From positions 1 to 64,000 of the forward strand of contig MCGO01000213.1 of NCBI GenBank assembly GCA_002104985.1: a stretch of 64,000 bases of DNA, read 5' to 3'. How positions within the stretch are numbered: position 1 is the first letter of the stretch; each line of letters starts with the position of its first letter. Positions 37,370 to 48,929 of the stretch are shown one piece after another. The notes beneath the pieces were generated by a model that was given only the letters and a program-made list of their open reading frames with translations, made no database searches and was not told the origin of the DNA. Source of the stretch: Rhizoclosmatium globosum. Its lineage: Eukaryota > Chytridiomycota > Chytridiomycetes > Chytridiales > Chytriomycetaceae. Position numbers and translations under genes: made by a program.

Positions 37370-38887
37370 TTATAATTTACAAGATTTAACTGGAGTCATT
37401 AGAGGAATAGCAGCAATAATAAGCATAGACTCATGGTTAAAATAGCAAAGTACATCTACTAGGTTATATAGACCAATTGGCAACATTAGTAGACCTACTC
37501 CTGCAGAAATAATAATAGCATTACGATAACTAATAACAATTGTTTCTTTGTAACAGTCTTTACCCAAATGAATAGTGAAAATAACAGATAGGTAATTACA
37601 GCAACTTAGAATACTGGAAATAACTAGAATTGCTAGAATCGCAAAGTAACCTTGTTCTAGCAAATTTAGAATTACAACCAATTTTGGGAAGAATCCAATC
37701 AATGGAGGAGTACCTGCCAAACTAAAGAAGCAAATTGCCAGTGCATATGCAAGAGCAGGGTTTCTGGAGTATAGACCAGACAAGTCAGAAATATATTCAA
37801 TATTATGACCACTGCTAATAGATAGAATAATACCAAAGATTACCAATGTACTTACCATATACACAATAATGTAGAAGTAATAACTTGGTGCGTGGTTAAT
37901 TGTTACCAAAATAAAACCCAAGTTTGCAATACTAGAATAAGCCAAGAAACGTTTAATACGCCATTGACTACTTAGACCCAAAGAACCTACGATCATGGAA
38001 ATAGCACCAACGACCAAAAGTAGATTATAACCATATTCACTTCCAATTACATAATCCAATTGCAACAATAGGAATAGAACAGCAGATTTAGGTACAATTA
38101 GTAGGAACATAGTTGTGTATGTAGGTAGACTATCATACAAATCAGGAGCCCAACCATGCAAAGGAGCTGCACCAAGTTTGAATAGGAATGTAAGCATCAT
38201 TAGATAGAATGGCCACAAAGATACTTCACCAGTTTGAACGATCATAATAAGACCATCATAGCTAGTAGTACCTGTTAGACCATATAGCAAAGCAATAGAT
38301 AGCAAAAGGAAACTTGTAGTATATGCACTAAGTAGGAAATATTTTACAGATGCAGACAGACTAATTTCTTTAGAACCCGCAGGTCTTTGCATACTAACAA
38401 GCAAATACAAAGATAGGTTAAAAAGTTCCCAAGCTACTACTGTAACTAGCCAATCAATACCTACTAGTACGTAAATCAAAGCAACCAAATTTACAAGCAT
38501 TACCAAGAATACTTCACCACTAATACGAGATAGTTGTGCACCTGTACCTCCTTCAACACCAAATTGCAGGATAATAATTGCAATTGTTTGAATGAAGATT
38601 AGCAAATATGTAATTTGTGCAGACAATTTAATAGTACCGTCCATGAAAACACAAATACTGTTATCTGGCAAATGCAATAGTGTGGAAATTTCAAAGATAA
38701 TAGACGCTACCAAAATTAGACTAATTGTTCTAATCATTAGAAGACCACCTTGATTAGTACTTCTAATACCTGTTGGCATTGCCAAAAAGCTACCATATGC
38801 GGATGTAAGCAAACCGATACCCAAAATCATTTTTTTACTTAAAATTAAATTAGAAATTTTCAAAGTAAAGCACAAAATGCAATACAT
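37370..38887 (-). CDS. nad2: NADH dehydrogenase subunit 2
   Basis: This gene encodes an antiporter-like membrane subunit of complex I. The frame gives up to 505 residues. Typical ND2 blocks include WELFNLSLYLLVS, SASVKYFLLSAYTTSFLLL, FKLGAAPLHGWAPDLYDSLP, RIKRFLAYSSIANLGFILV and FSLAGTPPLIGFFPKL. The start is uncertain: the first ATG gives an unusual MYCILCFTLKISNLILSKK leader, and the next in-frame ATG (38830, MILGIGLLTSAYGSF) would give 486 residues and may be the real one. The stop is TAA. nad4 follows on the same strand 712 bases downstream. Confidence 0.95.
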   Translation of the reverse strand: MYCILCFTLKISNLILSKKMILGIGLLTSAYGSFLAMPTGIRSTNQGGLLMIRTISLILVASIIFEISTLLHLPDNSICVFMDGTIKLSAQITYLLIFIQTIAIIILQFGVEGGTGAQLSRISGEVFLVMLVNLVALIYVLVGIDWLVTVVAWELFNLSLYLLVSMQRPAGSKEISLSASVKYFLLSAYTTSFLLLSIALLYGLTGTTSYDGLIMIVQTGEVSLWPFYLMMLTFLFKLGAAPLHGWAPDLYDSLPTYTTMFLLIVPKSAVLFLLLQLDYVIGSEYGYNLLLVVGAISMIVGSLGLSSQWRIKRFLAYSSIANLGFILVTINHAPSYYFYIIVYMVSTLVIFGIILSISSGHNIEYISDLSGLYSRNPALAYALAICFFSLAGTPPLIGFFPKLVVILNLLEQGYFAILAILVISSILSCCNYLSVIFTIHLGKDCYKETIVISYRNAIIISAGVGLLMLPIGLYNLVDVLCYFNHESMLIIAAIPLMTPVKSCKL

Positions 38888-39579
38888 TTTAATAGTGCAA
38901 TACTGTTTCCCTACCCCATAAGAGTAAAATGACCCTTTTATGTAAATAGATAATTTTTAAACATTGTTATAGTTAACTACACCAACAACCTTAAAATTAA
39001 AGTACACCAACAACCTTAAAATTAAGATAGAGTATAATATATTATACTTAATAACTTACTATTTACCCAAATTTTTACATATTTTGCTTATTTATGATTA
39101 TACTATTTACCCAAATTTCTACATATTTTGCTTATTTATGATTATACTAAGACTATATTATGTTTACAATATTGATTATACTATTATGTATTAATATTAT
39201 TATAATTTATTAAAGATAATAAGCTATATGCATATAATTAATGAAAACTTATTATATTTACTAAGTAAAGTAAATAGACCGTATATATAAACTAACTATT
39301 ACTAAATCTATAAACATATTATATACAATGTACTATTTACTAAATCTATAAACATATTATATACAATGTACTATTTACTTAAGCCATTATATTCTAATAC
39401 TACTAATATATTCTAATACTACTAATATATAATATCATTTGTTATATACTTTATAAATTTGTATATAATATTATTTGTTATATACTTTATAAATTTGTGC
39501 TATATACTTGATATTAACCGTAAACTTAATCATATATATTCTCTCTTTAATATATCTAATTTTATTTTAAATAAAATGT

Positions 39580-39662
39580 TTAGTGTAGTTTAAATGTTTG
39601 GTGTAGTTTAAATGTTTGGTGTAGTTTAAATGTTTGGTGTAGTTTAAATGTTTGGTGTAGTG
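39580..39662. repeat. Five-fold tandem repeat of AAATGTTTGGTGTAGTTT
   Basis: Five nearly perfect copies of an 18-nt unit follow one another. Related single units lie just downstream of cob (about 52603-52629 and 52665-52680), so the unit is dispersed as well as tandem. Confidence 0.85.
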
Positions 39663-41614
39663 GTTGTTATAATTAAGTTTATATATTATCTTAATTTTAA
39701 GAACAGTCGTAGACTGAAGTATGTCGTAAGTTAATAAAGCATTTTATTTAAATTATTTAGTCTATGTAACTGGGTATATATGTTATTTACACATTTTGTT
39801 ATAATATTATATTGATGTCGTATAACTTATTATATTGATGTCGTATAACTTATTATTATCGTTTAAATATGAAATACATGATAAATTTTAATATGATTTC
39901 TTTAATAATGTCGCATCTTTAAAGATATAACTTCTATAATGGTATAACTTATTTAATAATTATTATAATAATTTAATATCTTTGATAATATTATCTTTAA
40001 CCGTATAGCATTTTACAATAAGTCATATAAGTCATATAGCCCATATAAATAATATAATTTAATAAGTACTATAATAATATAATTTAATAAGTACTATAAT
40101 ATAACCTCTCATTGTAAACAATATAACAATATAACCTCTTATAGTAAACAATATAACAATATAACTTCTAGTAAATATATTATTTTTGTAGTAAATAATA
40201 TAATCTCTTGTAAATAATATAATTTTTTGTTTTAAATAATATAAAGAAAATATGTTGTAAATTAATTATTGAATATAATAGGAGTAATAAACTACTTGGG
40301 TATATTGTATTAAAGTTACTTGCTTATATAGACTAAAACATACCCTTAAATTTTTCTTAATAAATTTGACAATACATACACTAAATTATTTTCCATAAGA
40401 TATTAGTCCCTTTAACTATAAATTAAGTAACATAAAATAAAGACTTAATTTAGTAGCATAAAATAAAGACTAAATTACTAACTTAATAACATAAATACGA
40501 CATATTATTTTAATTGGGTAGATATGACAGAGATAATAGATAGCATGGTAAAGAGAACAGATAGCATAATTTATAACACATAAATATATAACATAATTTA
40601 TAACACATAAATATATAACATAATTTATAACACATAAATAGAGAGATTACTATTAAAACAAATATAATATAAATATAAACATTTAATTAATTTTAAAGAG
40701 ATTAATATATAGACAATTTAAAAAGATTAATATATAGACAATTTAAAAAGATTACATATACAATTAAGATAGTTATTATATAAACACAATTTAAGTAATT
40801 ATACCAACTTATAAGATAAATACAATTAGTAGTAATTATACCAGCATATAAGATAAATACATTCTTATTTACTTTTCTAAATTTAATTATTCTTATTAAT
40901 GCACTTATCTAAATTTAATGATTCTTATTAATATACATTTTTATTTACTTTACTTATATAAATTCAATGATTCTTATTAATAATAAGAGTATCTTAACAA
41001 GTCTATATAACTTACAGCTTATTCTTTAATAAGATTTAACCTTATACAATTATCTTAAATTTAACCTTATACAATTATCTTAAATTTAACCTTATACAAT
41101 CCTATTCTTTAATAAGATTTAACCTTATACAATTTAACCTTATATATTATACTCAGCTTATATACCACTCTATTAAGATTAGTTTAAGTTATATCTTGTT
41201 TGTTCTTATTAAGTTTAAGTTATATCTTGTTTGTTCTTATTAAGTTTATTCTTAGTTTATTCTTATTTACGTTTATATTGTTTAACTTAACTTATATTTA
41301 TTATTATTTACGTTTTGTACCATCATTACACTAAATTGGTATTATTTATATTACACTAGATTGGTATTATTTATACTTAGAAAATTGGTATTATTTATAT
41401 TACACATGATAAATTTTAATATGATTTCTTTAATAATATTACACTAGATTGGAATTATTAATATTACACTAAATTGGTATTATTGGTATTATCAATATTA
41501 CACTAGATTGGTATTATTAATATTTAAAAATGTACTCATTTCTTTAAAAGAGCATATAAATATTTATATTTAATTTCTTTAAAAGAGCATATTTATATTA
41601 AATCTACCTACAGA

Positions 41615-41645
41615 AACGAAGCTTGAAGGAGCGAATGTACATTAG
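41615..41645 (+). repeat. GC-richer dispersed element, truncated copy D
   Basis: Only the first 30 or so bases of the element (AACGAAGCTTGAAGGAGCGAATG) are present, with G-to-A and other changes. The rest is replaced by unrelated AT-rich sequence, so this looks like a truncated or decayed copy. Confidence 0.7.
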
Positions 41646-44600
41646 AAGCTACAGTATTATATGCTTGTTTACCTATACATGCTATATTTCTTTAGTGCAT
41701 TTTCAATATATTTTATATTTTCACTGAATATTTTAATTAGTGCATTTTCAATATATTTTTATATTTACACTGAGTAATGAACAGTATATTTTTATATTTA
41801 CACTGAATAATGAACAGTATATTTATTGTAATTGTTTTAATTTAGTTGTACTTAATAAATATATACAAATATTAAATATAATACAATTTAATTTATTGTA
41901 AATTTATTGTAAATTAATTAAATTGAGTATAAGTCTTATTAATAAAACTAATGTGGTATAAGTCTTATTAATAAAGCTAATGTGGTACAATAGGGTTAAT
42001 GTTACACGATATTATGAGTTAATTACGCATATATAAGCTAATTTTGTTTCCTATAAGATTAATTTATTACTTAGGTTCAATAATATAATAAAATAGGTCA
42101 GTCATAGACTGTTATAAAATAGGTTAATTTATATAAATATAATATAATAAAATCTAAATAATATAATTAAAATATATAATATTAGTTAATTTATAATAAA
42201 GCTATATTTTATATAATAGGGTTATCTAATTAGATGTGGTACAAAATATTTTACATAAAAGAAATATGTATATTTAACAAGTAAATAAGTAAATATGTAT
42301 ATTTAACAAATAAATAAGGAAATAAGTAAATATGTATATTTAACAAATAAATAAGGAAATATATCTAAATATAATTAAGGAAATATGTATATTTAACAAT
42401 TTAAATAAGATTAATATAATTAATTCTACAGCCTGAGACTGAATATATCTATATTAAGCTCATTAACGTAAATCAAGAGAATAAAACTATATAGTAAATA
42501 ATGTGTAATATAAAATGAGGGTTATATAAGAAATAGTTATTAAACAAATTTATTTTATATAGAATATATAAATTACTCGATAATATAGCAATAAAATGTC
42601 ATAAAGTAGGAAGATTAAATGCATGACAGTTTATACACAATTATTTAAACAAAGTAGCTAATACATAATGGCACCAACAATTATGGCACAATGGTATCAA
42701 TTATTTATACATAATATCAGTTATTTGTACGTAAGGCTAAAGCATAAAATATAAAATATAAATTATTAAAATAAGGATAGTATGAACGTTTATATCATAA
42801 ACTAATTAATTATTAATTTATTAAAGTAATATGTTATATATTAAAGTAATATGTTATATAGTAAAATCAGCTTTATTTGTATCAGTCGTAAAACTTAAAT
42901 TATACATATATAAATTTACTTTATTATATACTTACGATCAGATATTTATATATTTAACCAAGAATTATCTTATTTAATTAAATGTAACTTACTAATATAA
43001 ATGTAACTTAGTATTGGGTAAATATTTAAACCAATTGGGTTAATGACACATATTGGTCAGTCTACGACTGGTTAATAATACATATTGGCTAATGACACAT
43101 ATTGGTTAATGATACAGATTAATAATATTACCCACAGAATATATAATTACCACATGGTATATATTAAGATTTTAAACTTAATTTACAACTTTGCGTTAAT
43201 TTATCTAGAGGTAAGATTATAATTTTACTTTTAAGTGGTAAGCATTTTAATGAGTTTTAATTAATATAAATAATCTTGTTATTATAAACTATTTTAATAA
43301 ATTTATTGTTATTTAAATGTTATTATTTATATAAGCTATACTCTTTAATGTTATGCTTAAGTAATTCTTTAATGTTATGCTTAAAGAATTCAAGAATATG
43401 ATGTATTTCAGTCATACGACTATTTAATTAGCACTAACTTAATTAAGTTTAAAATCTTAATATAAATTGAAATTAGTTAAGATTCCTAAAACATGTTACA
43501 TTCTATAATAGAGTCGGAGTTAACCTCCAAGGAAATATATGGTATATACTCGTCGTAATTAGACTCCTTAATCATACCCTTAATTAAAATTAATAGTTTA
43601 TAATTGTGATCTTAATTATACTTCTTATTAATTATACTTCTAATTAATTGACCGATTAATTAAAATTAATAAGTTAATTAAATTTACTTTACTTTAACTT
43701 ACATTAATTAATCTATTTAACTATTAAATTAACACTAATTTATTTTAACTATTAAATTATCACTAATTTATTTAAAGATTACTAATTTAAGCCATAGACT
43801 ATTTGCAAAGTTTACTTTTAGGTTATATTTAAATTTACCTTTAGGTTATGTCAAATTTTACCTTTAAACAATATATAGTATATTATTATAGCAAATTATG
43901 TTAAATTCTTTTATTTATAAACTCAATAACTATTTGTAAACTCCCCTCTAGCATTATCCTATTATTTATTATTTAGTCACATTTATTATTTAGTCACATT
44001 TATTATTTAGTCACATTTGTTGTATTAGTCCTAAATTATTGTACAGTGCTTAATATTAGATATGAATATAGGTTAATTTTATTACTTAGGTTATGTTATT
44101 ATATTTCTTACTTAGGTTATGTTATTATATTATTTCAAATCTGTCTTAAAGGAAATACTAAGTTTCAATAATAAGATCTTTTAGTAAAAGTATATAAATT
44201 TAGGTTATGCCTTATTTAGTTAATTAAATCTAAATGAATATATATTCAGTAAATTACAAGACCACTTTAGATTGTCGTAAATTACAAGACCACTTTAGAT
44301 TGTCATAAAGTATTAAACACAATTGTGCTCTTATAAGCATAGGACTTAAGATCAGTACAGTCTAAGACTGAATATCAGTATAATGTAATATTTATATTAG
44401 TATAATGGGATGTTAATCTAAATATACTACATATTATTCATAATTAATCTAAGGTTTAAATTAAGTTAATTAAATAATTTAATATAATATAATATAATAC
44501 AAATTTAATTTAAATGTAAGAAACTAAAGGTAAATAGACTTTTCACATGTTAAGCAAATTTAATAAGTTGAAATGAATTTTAAACATATTAAGTAAATCA

Positions 44601-47010
44601 ATAAAATTAAAATGTATTGATTATCTGTCAATTCCAGCTCTACGTTGTAAACTTTAATAATTCATTAATTAGAGATAATTCATTAATTAGAGATAATTCA
44701 TTAATTAGTTCATTAAATTTTACATGTACTAGCAGAATAAGGAAAGAGCATAATGAACAACTTATAAATTAATAATTATGTAAAATATCACATAATATGC
44801 CAAACGATTTAGATTTAATAACTTAATTTAAATATAACAGTTGCCATTGTACCAATAACTTAATCTTGTATTCTTTTTATAATCAATACCTAGTTGTAGA
44901 AATTATTCCATAAACTAATATATATATAATGTATAAAATTAGTATCTAAGCAAATTAGTGCATTATTAAAAATGGATTAAATATATACCAACGTATCATT
45001 GATATACCAACGTATATATATTACCAACATATAAATTATATACCAACGTATTATTAAGTATATACAAAGATTACAATTCACTGATAATATTAATAAACTG
45101 ATATTATCAATTTTATTAATAAACTGATATTAATAATAAACTAACATACTTTAATTTTGTCGGAATTAACCTTCTGAAAATTGTAAGTTTATCAGAGCAT
45201 GTTACATTTATAATTAGAATTATGTTAATTATAAGCAATATAACTAAATATTTTTGTATAAATCTAAATATATAAGGTAGGTTATATTTAAAATCTCAAC
45301 ATATAAGGTAGGTTATATTTAAAATATTTCTATAAAGTTATACATTGATATTTATATTATATATTTAATTTGGTTATTAAGATATTATTAAGGCTAAAAA
45401 TGTACACTAATCTTAATTTATTGTAAACTTATTATGGCTTGATTAATTATATTGAATAAATTAATTAGTTTATATTTATTTATTATTTTAGTCCTTCCAC
45501 TATTTAATGTAACTTTGCCCAGGTAAATGTACGTAACTTATGCTGATTTAATAAATTAAATTATAGAGTATAAGATCTTTACAAATTAGATTTTAGAATA
45601 ATAACCACTAATTTGGCATATTTACTAAAATAAAATTTATTCTTTATTCTTATTAACACAGATAAATTTAAAGAATATTCTTTAATGTATATAAATTTAA
45701 TATATTAAGTAAATTAAATATAATAAGTAAATATCTAAACACATTTTACAAATTAGATTTTAGATTAATGTTACAAATTAGATTTAAGATTAATGTTAAA
45801 TACATTTAATAAACCATTGAAATTACTAAGATATATATATTACTTTTAATAAGACAAAAGTAATATGATATAAGATACAGCTATATAATTATAGATCCTA
45901 CAATGTTTACGAATTACGGTATATCCTACAATGTCTACGTCAACGAATTCAGGTATATACCAATATGGTAGAAGTTTAAATAGAGGTATATCCAAATATG
46001 GTAAAGGTAAAGGTAAAGGTAAAGGTATAAACATAGATTTTCTAATATATCTAACTGGTTATTTTATTTAACTGGTTATTTTATCTAACTGGTTATTTTA
46101 TCTAAACCTTTGATATATTTCTCAATAATAAATAATTAATAAGTAAGTCTATGACTGATAATTATTATATAGATTAAATTTTATACTGATTTATCTAATT
46201 TAGACTGATTATAATTTATCCAATAACTATAACTTATTTATTTATAACTTATTTAACATAACTATAACTAAACTTAACTATAACTATAACTAAACTTAAC
46301 TATAACTATAACTAAACTTAACTATTTAACATAACCAATTATAAAAGAAATACTATTATATCTAATAAAAATATATACTTATATAAGCGATAACATAATA
46401 TATACTTGTATAAACTATAACATAATATCTAATAAAAATATATATATCTAATAAAATATATACTAATATTAACTATAGCATAACCTACTATCTATACTTC
46501 TACTTATACCTCTACTTCTACTTCTACTTATTATTATTACTTCATTAATTAAAACTAATTAAATTAGAACTAAAACTAATTTAAATTTAAATTAAAACTA
46601 ATTAGATTAACTATAAAAATCCATAAGGAAGCTAGATAGCTTTTATAAAGCATTTAAACTAAACCACTTTAATTTATAAACTAACTATTAATAGATATTT
46701 AAATGTACTTAATAAACTAACTGACTTATTCTATACATATAGGCTATACTTATAAAATTGTGTATTTATTAATATATACTGGACTAAACTTATGCCATAC
46801 TTCTACTTAAACTTATACTTTAATTGATTGCATTAAATATAAACTTTAATTGATTGCATTAAATATAAATATAAAATTTAACTTATACTTTAACGTATAC
46901 TTATACTTATACTTCTACTTATACTTAAATGTAAACGTAAACTTCTACTTTATATTTTATTTATTAAATGTGTTTATATGCTGATTTAATTTAATAAAAT
47001 TCTCTACATA

Positions 47011-47127
47011 AACGGAGCTTGAAGGAACGAATGAACATGAGTGACTGAACCTGGTCATATACCGAATAAAATGAGGGAGATGACAATATAGCGTAGTGAC
47101 TAGGATAATCTCTTTATTACGGCATAC
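47011..47127 (+). repeat. GC-richer dispersed element, copy B
   Basis: This copy shares with copy C the whole order: GGAGCTTGAAGGA, CGAATGAACATGAGTGACTG, AACCTGGT, ATATACCGAAT, ATGAGGGAGAT, TAGCG(T/C)AGTGAC, and a closing AATCTCT. The GAGATGA and TAATCTC segments can pair around the TAGCG loop. Confidence 0.85.
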
Positions 47128-47495
47128 TTATTTATACCTTAATTATAACAATCTTTAAAAAATAGAGATTAACTAATAAGTTTTATTTTCTTAGTACTTT
47201 ATATATTTTACTTTTACTTTATATATACTTTTTTACTTTAAAGATATCCAGATAAAGATTTATATTTATATAAATTTATATTAATTTCATTTAAGGTTAA
47301 GTTACTTTATTTATAATATAATATAATATAATATAGATAATCACTTTAGTTACTTAATTTAAATATAATATAATATAGATAATCACTTAAGTTTAAATAT
47401 AATATAGATAATGTTATATGTTTTATTTATAAAATGTTTTAAATTGTTTTATTATGTGTTATAATAACAAGCTAATAAATTAATCTACTAGATGG

Positions 47496-47612
47496 AACGG
47501 AGCTTGAAGGAGCGAATGAACATGAGTGACTGAACCTGGTAATATACCGAATGAAATGAGGGAGATTACATATTAGCGCAGTGACCATGTTAATCTCTGC
47601 TATCGCGTCAGA
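47496..47612 (+). repeat. GC-richer dispersed element, copy C
   Basis: This copy lies 485 bases after copy B, in the same orientation, upstream of nad3. The stem GAGATTA/TAATCTC pairs perfectly here, while copy B has a mismatch at one position. The sequence upstream of each copy (ATCTAC or TCTACATA) is also similar. Confidence 0.85.
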
Positions 47613-48422
47613 ATATTTAATAGTTTAGTTAGTATAGTCAATGCATATAACATAATTTACTTACTTATTATTGATATTACTTACTTTATGACATAATATA
47701 TACATAAAGGGTTTAACCGAGAGCATTTAGCAGGCAATGTAAAATATCTTATTAAATATTGGTAAAGTATTTATAATAAAAATGTTAATAAACTTAATTA
47801 AATAACTTAATAAATTAAATAACTTAACTTAATAAATTAAATAACTTATATTTTATTTAAGTTAAAAGATCTATATACAGTTAATTATAATTAAAATACC
47901 CATTAGGCAAATCATAGACTGTTATATTAGTCTACAAAATTAAATTATATTGAAATTCTATATTCTGGAGTTTAAATAAGTCTAAACTTATTAATTTTAT
48001 ATGCGATAGTTAAATTATATGCGATAATTAAATTATATGCGATAATTAAATTATAGTTTATACAACATTAAGATAATGTATAGTTAAATTATAGTTTATA
48101 CAACAAGATAATGTATGCTCATTTAAAATTAGTGTTATTATTATTAATTATTAATATTAGTTTTATAATGTTAGCTTTACAATACTAAATAAATTTGTTC
48201 TAATTGTTTATGATTATAAGTTCTAAATAAGAAAGTTAACTTACATTTACATTAACTAACAATTTATATTTACATTAACTAACAATTTACATTTACATTC
48301 ACCAAATAACATACCATTCTTAATAGATGTATAGACAAGGAGAATTAAGTTTTAGTTCTCAAGGGACTTATTAATAATTTGTTCCTTATTATTTGATCGG
48401 ATTGGCGCTTTATTTTGTATTT

Positions 48423-48776
48423 ATGGGTATTATTCAAACAAGTATTGTTGCTTTGCTTCTAATTGCTGTATTGTATGTCGCTAGCTTTTGGATTAGTACA
48501 GCTTCTCTAAGTACAGGTGGTATGGAAAAATTGTCTGCATATGAATGTGGCTTCTCTCAAATGGGTACAAGCCGAATGAAGTTCGAGATCCTATTTTACG
48601 TGGTTGGTATCCTTTATCTAATTTTTGACCTTGAGATTATCTTCCTTACACCACTTGCTGTTATTATGCCAAGTTTTGATTCTTTTCTTATTTTTCTAAT
48701 TGTTAATTTGTTTATTGTAATTATTACTATTGGCTTTTTGTATGAATATCTAATTGGTGCATTGGATCTAACATAA
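48423..48776 (+). CDS. nad3: NADH dehydrogenase subunit 3
   Basis: This gene encodes a small membrane subunit of complex I. The 117-residue product has three hydrophobic segments, the signature KLSAYECGFSQMG with the loop cysteine, and the acidic second helix FYVVGILYLIFDLEIIFLTPLAV. The frame is open ten codons further upstream, but only with TTG starts. The ATG at 48423 places SAYECGF 37 residues in, as in other fungi, so it is preferred. The stop is TAA. cob follows on the same strand after 153 bases. nad3 and cob are the only plus-strand genes in the window. Confidence 0.95.
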   Translation: MGIIQTSIVALLLIAVLYVASFWISTASLSTGGMEKLSAYECGFSQMGTSRMKFEILFYVVGILYLIFDLEIIFLTPLAVIMPSFDSFLIFLIVNLFIVIITIGFLYEYLIGALDLT

Positions 48777-48929
48777 TTAGGTATTTAGTTTAAATATGTG
48801 TCTTTAAATATAGGTACATGTTATTGTATTTAATACTACTCTTATGTATACTTTGTTAATACTTATAGCAAATATACAATTATAATCTACTTAATGCCAA
48901 AGATTTATTCTTAGGCTTATTATTTTAAA

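Larger units (their letters stand above)
38888..48422. other. 9.5-kb AT-rich spacer between nad2 and nad3
   Basis: nad2 and nad3 diverge from this spacer, so transcription of both strands must start here or further out. No gene is visible; the frame at 45846-46034 comes from GGTAAA tandem repeats. Micro-hairpins are at 39704 and 43058 (exact), with variants at 42099, 42432, 43408, 44358 and 46145. The GGAG/CTCC hairpin is at 43513-43528, with a variant at 45159-45176. GC-richer elements start at 41615, 47011 and 47496. Tandem arrays include AAATGTTTGGTGTAGTTT (about 39580-39662), an ATAACATAATTTATAACACATAAAT unit (about 40555-40640), ATTACACTAGATTGGTATTATT (about 41330-41525) and GGTAAA (46000-46027). 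Confidence 0.65.

Noticed and set aside
45846..46034. 62-codon minus-strand frame beginning with proline-leucine repeats
   Set aside because: The repeats come from a GGTAAA tandem array; there is no other support.
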